Made by a program: the position numbers and the translations under genes. A stretch of DNA of 57,344 nt from Granulicella sp. (GTDB lineage: Bacteria > Acidobacteriota > Terriglobia > Terriglobales > Acidobacteriaceae). Under the pieces are notes generated by a model. It was given only the letters and a program-made list of their open reading frames with translations. It was not told where the DNA came from and did no database searches. Every line of letters starts with the position of its first letter. The first letter of the stretch is position 1. Positions 17,224 through 24,477 of this stretch are shown piece after piece. The stretch spans positions 41,549 to 98,892 of the forward strand of contig PKWK01000009.1 of assembly GCA_003133205.1 (NCBI GenBank), written 5' to 3'.

Positions 17224-18234
17224 ATGCGTATGTCTTTTTCCAAGTTATCCCTGAAGCTGAAACGGCAGGGCATGTATTTCCTCGTCACGGCCGTGGCGCT
17301 TACAACCCCGCTGGCGGGCGTCCTACCTAGCGCCCATGCTGTTGGGCTGTCAGCGGATGCAAAGGCTGCTATTCCACATAACGTGCAGCAACTCATCGTC
17401 GTCGACTATCGAGCCATGCAGACCTCTTCGGCCGCTATGAGTCTTCGGGACCGCGTGATGCCGCCTGAGTTGAAGCGGCTGGAAGCGGCATTGATCAACT
17501 CCGGACTGAAGGTGGACCAGGATGCGGACGCACTGGAGTTTGCGGCGTTCCGGGCGCCAAATCCGGATGGCAAGGGTGTTGATGTAGACCGGATCGTGGG
17601 AATCGCACAGGGGCAGTTCCACACGGTGGCGATCCTGGCGAATTTTGCCAAGAGCAAGACGACGCCGACAATGGTGCGTAACAACAGCATCTACGCAATC
17701 GGTTCGGGTCTCAATGTGGTATTTCTGAATCAGACGACGATGGTGTTCGGCGATAAATCGTCTGTCCGCGCTGCGGTAGATGCCCGCGACGGGTTCGCGC
17801 CGAACTTCTTGACCGACAGCGACCTGGTAGCTCAGATGGGCTCGGTGGACTCCCATGCTGTCTGGAGCCTGCTGGACGCCAAAGGCACGCAGTACATGAT
17901 GAAAGGCATGATAGGAGAGGCCGCACAGCTTGCCGACTACGACACGGTAAAGAAGTTGATGCGCGGATCGAGCTACACCATGGACTTCGCAAATGGCGTG
18001 AAGTTCAACATGGCTGTGAGCATGTCGGATACAGTGACGGCCGCAACGTGCGCAACGCTGATGAAGGGCGTGCAGGTTCTAAAAAAGGCACAGGGCACGC
18101 CTCTCGAAAAGACCGCACTCGACCAGACCAAGATTGATTCGTCTGCCGGGACTTTGACGATGGCTTACTCGTCCTCGGATAGCGAGTTTGCCAGTCTGCT
18201 GACGTCGTCGCTCTTTCAGTCTGCCGTCAAGTAG
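17224..18234 (+). CDS. Secreted protein of unknown function
   Basis: The 336-residue product has a Sec signal peptide: basic SLKLKRQ, hydrophobic YFLVTAVALTTPLAGVLP and SAHA-VG cleavage near residue 39. The mature part is a mixed alpha/beta sequence with VPHNVQQLIVVDYRAM-like start and SSYTMDFANGVKFNMAVSM near residue 250. The style resembles secreted acidobacterial proteins of unknown role. ATG 17224 follows TGGAG at normal spacing; ATG 17182 in the same frame would put 14 extra residues before the basic n-region. The box at 17131 is its likely promoter. Confidence 0.75.
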   Translation: MRMSFSKLSLKLKRQGMYFLVTAVALTTPLAGVLPSAHAVGLSADAKAAIPHNVQQLIVVDYRAMQTSSAAMSLRDRVMPPELKRLEAALINSGLKVDQDADALEFAAFRAPNPDGKGVDVDRIVGIAQGQFHTVAILANFAKSKTTPTMVRNNSIYAIGSGLNVVFLNQTTMVFGDKSSVRAAVDARDGFAPNFLTDSDLVAQMGSVDSHAVWSLLDAKGTQYMMKGMIGEAAQLADYDTVKKLMRGSSYTMDFANGVKFNMAVSMSDTVTAATCATLMKGVQVLKKAQGTPLEKTALDQTKIDSSAGTLTMAYSSSDSEFASLLTSSLFQSAVK

Positions 18235-18247
18235 CTCGCGTGGACAT

Positions 18248-18282
18248 GGCGCGACGATCACTGGATGGTGAACCGTCGCGCC
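18248..18282. terminator. Terminator hairpin between convergent genes
   Basis: A perfect 9-bp stem GGCGCGACG / CGTCGCGCC contains an inner TCAC / GTGA pairing. It separates the plus-strand gene ending at 18234 from the minus-strand gene ending at 18292. Confidence 0.55.
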
Positions 18283-18291
18283 AGATGTGTA

Positions 18292-18573
18292 CTAGGCGCA
18301 CTTACCCCCGCCAAGCAAAACCGTCTGCCCGCAGGTTGACACCTGGTGCTGCTCTCCTTTTCGGGCTTGAATTGCAGCCGCATGCTCCGTGATTTCTGGC
18401 CGCAGTTCGGCCGGACAGCCCTTGCGGAACTCCAAGACAAGCGAACTGTAAGGCAAGAATGCCAAGGTATTGTAGTCTCCGTGTTCCTCGTGGTGCCGAT
18501 CAGCATATGAGATTCCACAAGGGAATACGCCGATGAACAGGCGTGGCCCCTTCTGTTCCTGATTGTTCTTCAT
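18292..18573 (-). CDS. Small cysteine-containing unknown protein
   Basis: This 93-residue product begins MKNNQEQKGPRLFIGVFPCG, with HHEEHGDYNTLAFLPYSSL in the middle and two cysteines near the end (TCGQTVLLGGGKC). GGAG lies before the ATG. The gap to the upstream gene is 16 bases, so it is likely the last gene of a minus-strand operon that starts near 22.3 kb. No family recognised. Confidence 0.6.
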   Translation of the reverse strand: MKNNQEQKGPRLFIGVFPCGISYADRHHEEHGDYNTLAFLPYSSLVLEFRKGCPAELRPEITEHAAAIQARKGEQHQVSTCGQTVLLGGGKCA

Positions 18574-18589
18574 GGTGACGCTCCAATTC

Positions 18590-19459
18590 TTACGCCTGCT
18601 GATAGTAGACGGCTTCGAGGGCCGCTGGAGGTGTAGACTCCCCGGCCTCAGCGAATTCGTGCGGTTTGATCCAATTGTTCCGTTGCGGAATCAGGTGAGC
18701 GTCGTAGTTGGTATAGGGCTCCCCGACTAGGCGCGTCATAACCGTGTCCGAACCGATGAACAGAACGCGAACTCTCTGTGCGCCGCCTGGGGCCGTCTTC
18801 CAAGTCAGTTGGGTATCCACGGTGAGCCAAGGTAGCGAGAGCTTCGCGGTGAGAGGTGCCGGCGCCGTCCACAGCTTCGGTTCGCCGTGCTTCGAGATAT
18901 GGTCGAGTTGAGTCCGCCAGAAGATCTGGCCGTATGACCCATCTCCCGGATAGCGTTCTCGCGCGGTCACGAGCTGGGCGAACTGCTCCGCAGTCACGAG
19001 TGGCTGCACCTGGTCCCTGATCGCCGTCGCCTTTAGAGCGGATTCATGACGGGTCTCAAGGTGGGCTTCACCCACTTCGCGCGCTCCATCAACCCAGTCC
19101 TGCGCATCCCGGGTCGTTAGTTCGACCTGATCTGCGAAGAGTGGAACTTTCTGCTGGATTCGCTTGCGTTCGTTGACCACGGATCGTGCGCTTTTTGCCT
19201 CAGCCTCAGCTTGCGACAAGAGGCAGGGAACTCCCACCCACGAATCACCGCGGCGGATGTCGAAAACTGCACTGTCCTCGCGGACTCCGATCGCTCCATC
19301 CTCGGCAGTGGTCGTGCCTTCGCGTCGGATGATTATCTCCCGTGTTCCCGGCTCGCCCTCGCCAACCTCGAGTACGCGGCCGTGAAAGCCCTGCAGCTTG
19401 AGAGAGCGAAACATGACGCCGATCTCATCGCCTACCCGTATGTATGTCTTCACGTCCAT
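18590..19459 (-). CDS. Unknown protein with beta N-terminus and coiled-coil centre
   Basis: The 289-residue protein has a beta-rich start (YIRVGDEIGVMFRSLKLQGFHGRVLEVGEG), which looks like an SH3/KOW-like barrel. A helical, charged middle follows (about residues 80-165, EAEAKSARSVVNERKRIQQK), then a C-terminal half with RVRVLFIGSDTVMTRLVG. An AGGAG Shine-Dalgarno supports ATG 19459. It has no signal peptide or membrane segment. Function unknown. Confidence 0.65.
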   Translation of the reverse strand: MDVKTYIRVGDEIGVMFRSLKLQGFHGRVLEVGEGEPGTREIIIRREGTTTAEDGAIGVREDSAVFDIRRGDSWVGVPCLLSQAEAEAKSARSVVNERKRIQQKVPLFADQVELTTRDAQDWVDGAREVGEAHLETRHESALKATAIRDQVQPLVTAEQFAQLVTARERYPGDGSYGQIFWRTQLDHISKHGEPKLWTAPAPLTAKLSLPWLTVDTQLTWKTAPGGAQRVRVLFIGSDTVMTRLVGEPYTNYDAHLIPQRNNWIKPHEFAEAGESTPPAALEAVYYQQA

Positions 19460-19488
19460 TTAGTGCTCCTGAGATAGAAGGCAGGCCG

Positions 19489-19518
19489 CCGCACTGCATT
19501 TGATAAAACACAGTGCGG
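19489..19518. repeat. Inverted repeat between minus-strand genes
   Basis: CCGCACTG pairs perfectly with CAGTGCGG around a 14-base A/T-rich loop. It sits in the only sizeable gap (94 bases) between the genes at 18590-19459 and 19553-19807. It could be an internal terminator, a processing site or an operator; no T-run follows. Confidence 0.4.
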
Positions 19519-19552
19519 AAGGATGCCCATGTTGGCGTCGTAATATGGCGTT

Positions 19553-19807
19553 TTAGTTAGCCGGGCCGCTGCGTGCCGTTCCGCGCGGTCGCCCATCTCC
19601 CAATCTCTCTGCAATATTGTCCGTTGAGACTGCAATCTGGGATTCGAGTTCGCCCTCTATAAAGAGGCGACCTTTCAGGCGCACACACCTCTGCTGGGCT
19701 ACTAATGGGACAACCTCAAACCCGAGCGCCACCAGGTCCGGGATTTGCGCCCAACATGGGGCAGGGTGACCTCGCAGAACATGAGGTAGCCCACGTCTGC
19801 AGTTCAT
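19553..19807 (-). CDS. Small unknown protein
   Basis: An 84-residue product with a coding-like core (LVALGFEVVPLVAQQRCVRLKG) and an acidic stretch GELESQIAVSTDNIAERLG. GAAAG precedes the ATG directly. It is in line with neighbouring minus-strand genes. No motif recognised; moderate trust that it is real. Confidence 0.45.
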   Translation of the reverse strand: MNCRRGLPHVLRGHPAPCWAQIPDLVALGFEVVPLVAQQRCVRLKGRLFIEGELESQIAVSTDNIAERLGDGRPRGTARSGPAN

Positions 19808-19868
19808 CTTTCATTGAGGGCCGTGGTCACTTCAACCGAGGAGGTTCATAGCGCCTGCGATGCGCGAT

Positions 19869-20210
19869 CTAATGAGGTAACGCGCTCAACCCGGTATTAG
19901 CCAAGAGAAGATAAATACCAACCCCGACGGCTCCTGCGACTTGGCAGGCGAAGACGTGCTTCGTGTTCGATGGTTTGTTCCGGAAGGTCGACGCCAACAT
20001 CACAATGCCGGCGCCGCCAGCCATGAGACACCCAAGGATGTAGACCCAGCCGAGGACAAGTCGGGCGTTGCGACTAGGCTCGAAGGAGCTTACGCTGAGC
20101 GCGTAGGCACCAGCTAAGGCTGCAGCCGCGAAGCAGGGAAGCAACATCTGCGCGTTCTTTCGCACAAACCCTTTGGACTCATTACCCTCGGTCACGTTCT
20201 TGTCGGCCAT
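19869..20210 (-). CDS. Small membrane protein
   Basis: The 113-residue product has a charged N-terminus (MADKNVTEGNESKGFVRKNAQ) followed by three hydrophobic helices (LLPCFAAAALAGAYALS; VLGWVYILGCLMAGGAGIVML; VFACQVAGAVGVGIYLLLANT). It is probably an inner-membrane protein. ATG 20210 is chosen because the longer frame to 20420 runs through a hairpin and has a non-coding look. Function unknown. Confidence 0.6.
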   Translation of the reverse strand: MADKNVTEGNESKGFVRKNAQMLLPCFAAAALAGAYALSVSSFEPSRNARLVLGWVYILGCLMAGGAGIVMLASTFRNKPSNTKHVFACQVAGAVGVGIYLLLANTGLSALPH

Positions 20211-20286
20211 GGCAGACTTGGATGCGTCGTTGGGCCAGCGGGTCAAATTCTTTTGCGAAGTGGAAAAGATTTGCCCATAACGGTTG

Positions 20287-20324
20287 TCCTGCGCCCAAGT
20301 CCCCTTGTGAGGGTGGGCGCAGGA
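20287..20324. terminator. Hairpin downstream of a 49-residue gene
   Basis: A 10-bp stem TCCTGCGCCC / GGGCGCAGGA lies 50 bases past the stop of the small minus-strand gene at 20375-20524. It has no T-run, so a partial or processing role is possible. Confidence 0.4.
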
Positions 20325-20374
20325 CTGGTGCAGATCAGGCCGACACGGGCCAGAGCCTCCAGCCGACAGTCGGG

Positions 20375-20524
20375 TCAACTTCGACGGTCGACAGCAGTAG
20401 GGGGACCCTTCGCGACGCAAGGCGCGTCTTCGACCGCAACCTCTTCGTAGTACCGACGCGTGGATCCAAAGATAAGCCGCTTGCCGCTGATAAAAGCCTT
20501 GTCGCCGTGATTGAATCTCATCAT
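20375..20524 (-). CDS. 49-residue unknown protein
   Basis: From ATG 20524 (ATGATG; GAGAG upstream) the minus strand codes for MMRFNHGDKAFISGKRLIFG and then STRRYYEEVAVEDAPC..., ending in DRRS. The first 35 residues look like a small beta barrel with an FISGKRL turn. It lies 69 bases after the gene at 20594-20998 and in the same orientation. No family recognised. Confidence 0.45.
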   Translation of the reverse strand: MMRFNHGDKAFISGKRLIFGSTRRYYEEVAVEDAPCVAKGPPTAVDRRS

Positions 20525-20593
20525 AATTACTCTCTATGACAGCGAGGGAATCCTGCAGCCAGATGCCGGATTACGCCCTGGCCGCGGTTCTTA

Positions 20594-20998
20594 TTACGGA
20601 TGTGGATTTGATCGGTGCGCTTCCACCAGTTTCAATATCGCCCGGTCTGTGCCCACGTACTCACTTGGTCGTTCTGAGGCTATTTCTGCGCTCCAGATTA
20701 GCGGGTTGATAGAACCGACTTCGCCCGAGGCATAACGCACTTGCACACTTGGGCCACCATCGTGATTAAGAGCATGTCCGATGATCTCTCCCCACCCCAC
20801 AAGGATGCATGCGCCCATCGTTGCACAGAGATACTTACCAACAGGGAACTCACTTGAAGCCCAGTCGATCACCGCCTTTTGCACCCCGGCATAGGATGCA
20901 CGGGCGACGCGCCTACGTTCGTTCTGCTCTCTTTCCAAGGCTTCAAACCGCTGGTTTATGCCAGGTATGCCAATATGTCCAGCACGCGTCGTTTTCAT
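20594..20998 (-). CDS. Unknown protein
   Basis: This 134-residue protein begins MKTTRAGHIGIPGINQRFEA with a basic helix (EREQNERRRVARASYAGVQKAV). A hydrophobic part follows (KYLCATMGACILVGWGEIIGHAL), then a strand-rich tail (SVQVRYASGEVGSINPLIW). Its ATG overlaps the TGA of the upstream 50-residue gene (ATGA), a sign of translational coupling. Function unknown. Confidence 0.65.
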   Translation of the reverse strand: MKTTRAGHIGIPGINQRFEALEREQNERRRVARASYAGVQKAVIDWASSEFPVGKYLCATMGACILVGWGEIIGHALNHDGGPSVQVRYASGEVGSINPLIWSAEIASERPSEYVGTDRAILKLVEAHRSNPHP

Positions 20999-21147
20999 AG
21001 GTCAGGTCCTTTTTTGACTATTATCGGCAGAATCCTCGGAGGTGCTCCGATGTCTGACGTGTACGAGTTCGCACCGTGACCAATCACGTTCCGGCAGCGG
21101 TCGTGTTTCCCATTGATGGTTTTGGATACGCTGAATAGCGTTGCCAT
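20995..21147 (-). CDS. 50-residue unknown protein coupled to the next gene
   Basis: ATG 21147 is preceded by GAGG at good spacing. The product begins MATLFSVSKTINGKHDRCRN, continues with VIGHGANSYTSDIGAPPRIL and ends in KKGPDL. Its stop overlaps the start of the 20594-20998 gene by four bases, which supports a real gene. No motif recognised. Confidence 0.5.
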   Translation of the reverse strand: MATLFSVSKTINGKHDRCRNVIGHGANSYTSDIGAPPRILPIIVKKGPDL

Positions 21148-21193
21148 CGCATGACCTCGTTTGAGAGCCGCCGAAAGCGCGGACTAAACAATC

Positions 21194-21736
21194 CTAATAC
21201 TTAACGCTGGACGGCTTTGTGACCAGCTTAATTCCGTACGTTTTTCTGAAGTATCGGATTGCTCGACGCCCGTACTTAGCGTACAACTCCTCAAAGCTCA
21301 AAGTTTGCGATTCGTACCGATCTGTATCAATGAGCGTGCCATCGGCGCGAAGAGCGTCAACCTCGAGGGTCGACACTCCGAGCCGAAAGTTCAACCCGCA
21401 AACACGGATAGATTTCTCTGCCATAATCTTCTCCTTCTCGTTGCTTGTGCCGCCAACGGTTACGCGGCCTTTGCCTTTTGCTAAATAGGCAATTTTTGCC
21501 ACATACGCGGTGTACCAGGCTGTCTTAGCCTTTGGGTGGAGCTTGCCCAAGTTCTGCTGCCGAACACAGGTAGGGCAGGAATAGTCGCCTCGGCGGTCGA
21601 AGCACCAGCTCGCGATCGACATCCCTTGCGGGCACTGTAGCTTTTCCAAAGGCGACGCACATCTCGGACACGTCGGATCGTCCGGCGTCGGATATTTCTG
21701 TATCGATTCCCCGTTCGGGCCTGTTGTGTAGAGCAT
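21194..21736 (-). CDS. Zinc-finger protein of unknown function
   Basis: The 180-residue protein has CPRC and CPTC pairs (about residues 22-25 and 56-59), giving a likely zinc ribbon, plus further Cys. Its C-terminal half (FEELYAKYGRRAIRYFRKTYG) is basic and helical. An AAGGAGA Shine-Dalgarno supports ATG 21736. It follows the HNH protein by 14 bases, so the two are likely co-expressed; it may bind nucleic acid, which is an inference. Confidence 0.65.
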   Translation of the reverse strand: MLYTTGPNGESIQKYPTPDDPTCPRCASPLEKLQCPQGMSIASWCFDRRGDYSCPTCVRQQNLGKLHPKAKTAWYTAYVAKIAYLAKGKGRVTVGGTSNEKEKIMAEKSIRVCGLNFRLGVSTLEVDALRADGTLIDTDRYESQTLSFEELYAKYGRRAIRYFRKTYGIKLVTKPSSVKY

Positions 21737-21750
21737 GCGTCTCCTTCGGT

Positions 21751-22344
21751 TCAAGCTGCTTCTTTTCGCTCGATTTTGGCGATGTTGTGACATGGCCGGC
21801 AGAGGTTGAGTAATGCGTCCGGGTGATCATCGCGCTTTCCAGCGCCGCGGCCGTGGATGTGGTGGCTGTCACCTTCCGGCGCCGGCGTCGGGCATCTTTC
21901 GCAAATACCCTTGGACCTGAGTCGGATGGCTGCCTGCGCCCTTGCCCACGCCGCATCGGTCAAACAGATTTCTCGCCGACCTCGTGGATTGGTGAGGTCC
22001 GGAATGAACTGGACTCCGTTCACCACTTCCCATTTGCCGTTACTGTCGATGGCGCGATGTGACTTCCGTTTAGCTTTTCTCGCCAACCGTTTCGCTTCCG
22101 CGGCGACGTAGTCTGCTGCGGTCTTTGCCACGAAAGGCGGAAATGGAGCGACGCGGATATCTAGTACGTGAATGGGCGCGCTAGGAGGCTTGTGGGCGCG
22201 TGCGATTGGCTTGCGTGGCACCAGCGTCAGTGCGGAGGGCTTGGCGCGTCTCAGAGGCTTCCATGTGTCTTTCCTCCTGATTGCCGTCCTCTTGATTCCT
22301 TTCGGCGCTTTCTTCTCCGTCTTCGGAGGTTTTGGGAATTGCAT
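21751..22344 (-). CDS. HNH endonuclease-like protein
   Basis: The 197-residue protein has a basic N-terminal half (KKAPKGIKRTAIRRKDTWK...) and a C-terminal HNH module: CERCPT, then DSHHIHGRGAGKRDD, then LLNLCRPCHN. The two CxxC pairs hold zinc and the HH is the catalytic pair of the beta-beta-alpha-metal fold. HNH proteins of this size nick or cut DNA and are common in phages and plasmids. A GGAGG Shine-Dalgarno supports ATG 22344. A terminator-like hairpin lies just 18 bases upstream, so read-through may be controlled. Confidence 0.8.
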   Translation of the reverse strand: MQFPKPPKTEKKAPKGIKRTAIRRKDTWKPLRRAKPSALTLVPRKPIARAHKPPSAPIHVLDIRVAPFPPFVAKTAADYVAAEAKRLARKAKRKSHRAIDSNGKWEVVNGVQFIPDLTNPRGRREICLTDAAWARAQAAIRLRSKGICERCPTPAPEGDSHHIHGRGAGKRDDHPDALLNLCRPCHNIAKIERKEAA

Positions 22345-22361
22345 CAGCGTCCTCCGTTGTT

Positions 22362-22394
22362 GCAAAAACAAACGCGCCCGTTGATCTGGGCGCG
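22362..22394 (-). terminator. Terminator/attenuator just before the HNH gene
   Basis: On the minus strand a 7-bp stem CGCGCCC / GGGCGCG with an 8-base loop is followed by TTTGTTTTTG. It ends about 18 bases before the HNH start codon, so it may act as an attenuator. Confidence 0.6.
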
Positions 22395-22445
22395 GCTTCC
22401 GGTCACAGCCGGTTTAGAGATGAAGAATCGTTGTAGGTGGAGAGG

Positions 22446-22479
22446 TTAAATAGAAACGCGACCCAGATTGAGGGTCGCG
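22446..22479 (-). terminator. Rho-independent terminator of the dinG operon
   Basis: On the minus strand an 8-bp perfect stem CGCGACCC / GGGTCGCG is followed by TTTCTATTT. It lies about 32 bases beyond the last gene (ending at 22511) of the operon led by the helicase. Confidence 0.7.
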
Positions 22480-22510
22480 CGGGATTCAATAAGAGGCGAG
22501 GTGAGTCTGC

Positions 22511-22807
22511 TCAGACTTCGAGATGCGTCAGTAGCTCAGTGCGGATAGTGCAGCCCGCTGGAACGCCGTGGCGGCCGGATTGCCACTGCACTTGAACCTG
22601 GCCATGGAAACCACTCTCCCAATTCGGGCTCAACTTCAGTTCCACGGTGTGGCATCCAGCGTCTTTGCAAAGCTGCAGCACTTTGCGGCACAACTCAGTG
22701 ACGGAAGCGGGAATCACTGGAGTCTGGAGTACGGCCAGATTGCAGGTAATGCACTTCAGGGTATCGGCTGCCGGCCGCGGATGTTGGCAGATACAAACTT
22801 CGCTCAT
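22511..22807 (-). CDS. Small cysteine-rich protein
   Basis: The 98-residue product has CICQH near the start and CITC near residue 20, a likely zinc site, and an alpha/beta C-terminus (VTELCRKVLQLCKDAGC, VQVQWQSG). AGGAGA precedes ATG 22807. The start overlaps the stop of the upstream gene by four bases. It is the last gene of the dinG operon. Function unknown. Confidence 0.65.
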   Translation of the reverse strand: MSEVCICQHPRPAADTLKCITCNLAVLQTPVIPASVTELCRKVLQLCKDAGCHTVELKLSPNWESGFHGQVQVQWQSGRHGVPAGCTIRTELLTHLEV

Positions 22808-23109
22808 GGGTTCTCCTGCGCGAGGAGTGTCTCGCTCTCGTTGTGGGGACATTCCCCTTCGTCGAAATCGAACAGATCAACCGCAACGCATGAGTGTTTT
22901 CGACCACCGACGATGGGTACATATTTCAGGTTCTGAGTAATGCGGTGGCAACAGCGACATTCAACCTCAGCTTCAAAAACTGCCTCGCTGCGAACCTTCA
23001 CTATTCGATCAAGTCCAGCCTCGTAAATATGCGACTGCCTTGCGCGGTCACAGCAAAGCGCCCACTCTGGAAGCTGCTCAACGGTCTTTTGGCGCGCTCG
23101 AATTATCAC
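22804..23109 (-). CDS. Cysteine-containing unknown protein
   Basis: This 101-residue product starts at GTG 23109. It contains ECRCCH near residue 52, further Cys pairs and an acidic end (DLFDFDEGECPHNESE). It follows the preceding gene directly and overlaps the next by four bases. No Shine-Dalgarno is obvious, so translation probably depends on coupling. Function unknown. Confidence 0.6.
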   Translation of the reverse strand: MIIRARQKTVEQLPEWALCCDRARQSHIYEAGLDRIVKVRSEAVFEAEVECRCCHRITQNLKYVPIVGGRKHSCVAVDLFDFDEGECPHNESETLLAQENP

Positions 23110-23111
23110 TC

Positions 23112-23294
23112 TTAGTCAGTGCTCGTCCCGCCGCGATCCACCATCGGGCTATCAATCGGATCCACAGGCGTTTTCTCGGGTAACACGACCTGCACGAAAA
23201 CCACGAAGCTCGATGACGGGCTAGCAACGCTAGTTGGTAAGGGATTCTCGCTATCCGGAGTGGAAGCGTTCTTCATATCTGCCATAAGGCCCAT
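23112..23294 (-). CDS. Small unknown protein
   Basis: A 60-residue product (MGLMADMKNASTPDSENPLP...) with a short hydrophobic stretch (SSSFVVFVQVVLP). It lies inside the tight dinG operon, 31 bases after the previous stop, and its own stop abuts the next start. GAAAG lies just before the ATG. No family is recognised. Confidence 0.45.
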   Translation of the reverse strand: MGLMADMKNASTPDSENPLPTSVASPSSSFVVFVQVVLPEKTPVDPIDSPMVDRGGTSTD

Positions 23295-23325
23295 GCTTTC
23301 ATTGGTGCGGTTGACATGCGTTGGC

Positions 23326-23493
23326 TCACCGATCCGGAGACAACGATGTGCTTATCGACTTTCCAATAGGCACCGAATTGGGCGATTCGTAGACGGCAAA
23401 CGCCAAAGCGACCAGCAGAGCCAAAGATAGGAGCCGCCACCGAGTCAGCACGGTGCGATGCGGGAGGGATTCGGAAATGAGATTGTTAGGCAT
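23326..23493 (-). CDS. Small single-pass membrane protein
   Basis: The 55-residue product has one hydrophobic helix (LLSLALLVALAFAVY) after a basic HRTVLTRWR segment, so it is probably membrane-inserted with the N-terminus inside. ATG 23493 has GAGGA upstream and overlaps the stop of the DUF1643 gene by eight bases. Function unknown. Confidence 0.5.
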   Translation of the reverse strand: MPNNLISESLPHRTVLTRWRLLSLALLVALAFAVYESPNSVPIGKSISTSLSPDR

Positions 23494-24121
23494 CAAACAT
23501 CCTCGATTGCTCACGTGGCGGTATAAACGCTGGAAATAGAGGTGGCTGTTCTGGCCCCGACGCACCGCTGAAGGCGCGCCAAAGGATTGGCTTCAACGTG
23601 CTCAAGAGGTAGAGAGGGTGCCACGGGGCGCCATCCTTGGAGAGCTTGAGAACGTATAGAGGCCGCGTGCCGCCACGGGATAGCAGTCTTGCAACTTGCG
23701 GACCTCTATCCCTGAGCGACTTGTGCGGCGAGCCATAGGCCATGACAATCAAAGTTGCTCGGTCGGCCATCTCAACGAGGTATTTGTCATTCTCTGGCCC
23801 TATAGGGTCAGGTGCCGTGACCAGGCGCTTCTGGTCGGTGGCTCTGTACGCGCATGAATTTCCCACCCACAGGGATCCGTAGCCCCACGCCATCGCATAG
23901 CGACAAAACTTCGCAACCGTGGGGTCATTGCCCGTTATGGAAGCCGTAGAGGGATTCATCATGACCGCCAACACGGACAGAAGAGAGTCATCCCATGTAC
24001 GACTGAGCGTGTAGCGATACTCCTCGTTTGCGCCGCCAAAGACGGCCGTGCTGCGCATCCAAGCCGGAACGGGGATCAGCGTCTTGCCACCCACATCATG
24101 GGTGGGGGAAGCTAGGGACAC
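23486..24121 (-). CDS. DUF1643 family protein
   Basis: The 211-residue product contains the hallmark of DUF1643: RYTLSRTWD, then VMMNPSTASITGNDPTVAKF, then GYGSLWVGNSCAYRATD, then DNDKYLVEMA-like and VMAYG. DUF1643 proteins are common in phages and plasmids; their activity is not established. GTG 24121 is chosen as the first start that keeps the upstream overlap short (10 bases with the gene ending at 24112); the next GTG in frame lies further down. It sits in the middle of the dinG operon. Confidence 0.8.
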   Translation of the reverse strand: MSLASPTHDVGGKTLIPVPAWMRSTAVFGGANEEYRYTLSRTWDDSLLSVLAVMMNPSTASITGNDPTVAKFCRYAMAWGYGSLWVGNSCAYRATDQKRLVTAPDPIGPENDKYLVEMADRATLIVMAYGSPHKSLRDRGPQVARLLSRGGTRPLYVLKLSKDGAPWHPLYLLSTLKPILWRAFSGASGPEQPPLFPAFIPPREQSRMFDA

Positions 24122-24477
24122 AGAACTGCCGCCAATTCCTCGCGCGACGTAATTGGCTTGTCCGGCGCATCGCCGAATGATGCAACCAAGCGAGTCCCTA
24201 ATAGCATGATGAGTTGTATGGCCAAGATTGGCGCCGACAGAACGGGGAGAAAGATCGAAAGAATCATCGCCAATCCAGGCTCGTAGCCGGTTCCTTTCAA
24301 CATCCCGTATGCAACAAAAGAGAGCACAAAGAGAGACCACGCGCAACACGCCAAAAACAGGATCGCAATCGGCCTGACGCGATCTGTCCGAATTTCAACA
24401 TCGCGCCAGTCAATCTCATAGTGACGAGCGAGCTTCGAGAGTATCTTCTCTACATCTGATTTCAGCGTATTGCGCAT
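24112..24477 (-). CDS. Membrane protein of unknown function
   Basis: The 121-residue product has a charged cytosolic start (MRNTLKSDVEKILSKLARHY) and two or three hydrophobic helices (IAILFLACCAWSLFVLSFVAYG; GLAMILSIFLPVLSAPILAIQLIMLLG). The ATG has TAGGAGAACGGA upstream. It overlaps the dinG stop by 16 bases and the DUF1643 start by 10. Function unknown. Confidence 0.65.
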   Translation of the reverse strand: MRNTLKSDVEKILSKLARHYEIDWRDVEIRTDRVRPIAILFLACCAWSLFVLSFVAYGMLKGTGYEPGLAMILSIFLPVLSAPILAIQLIMLLGTRLVASFGDAPDKPITSREELAAVLCP

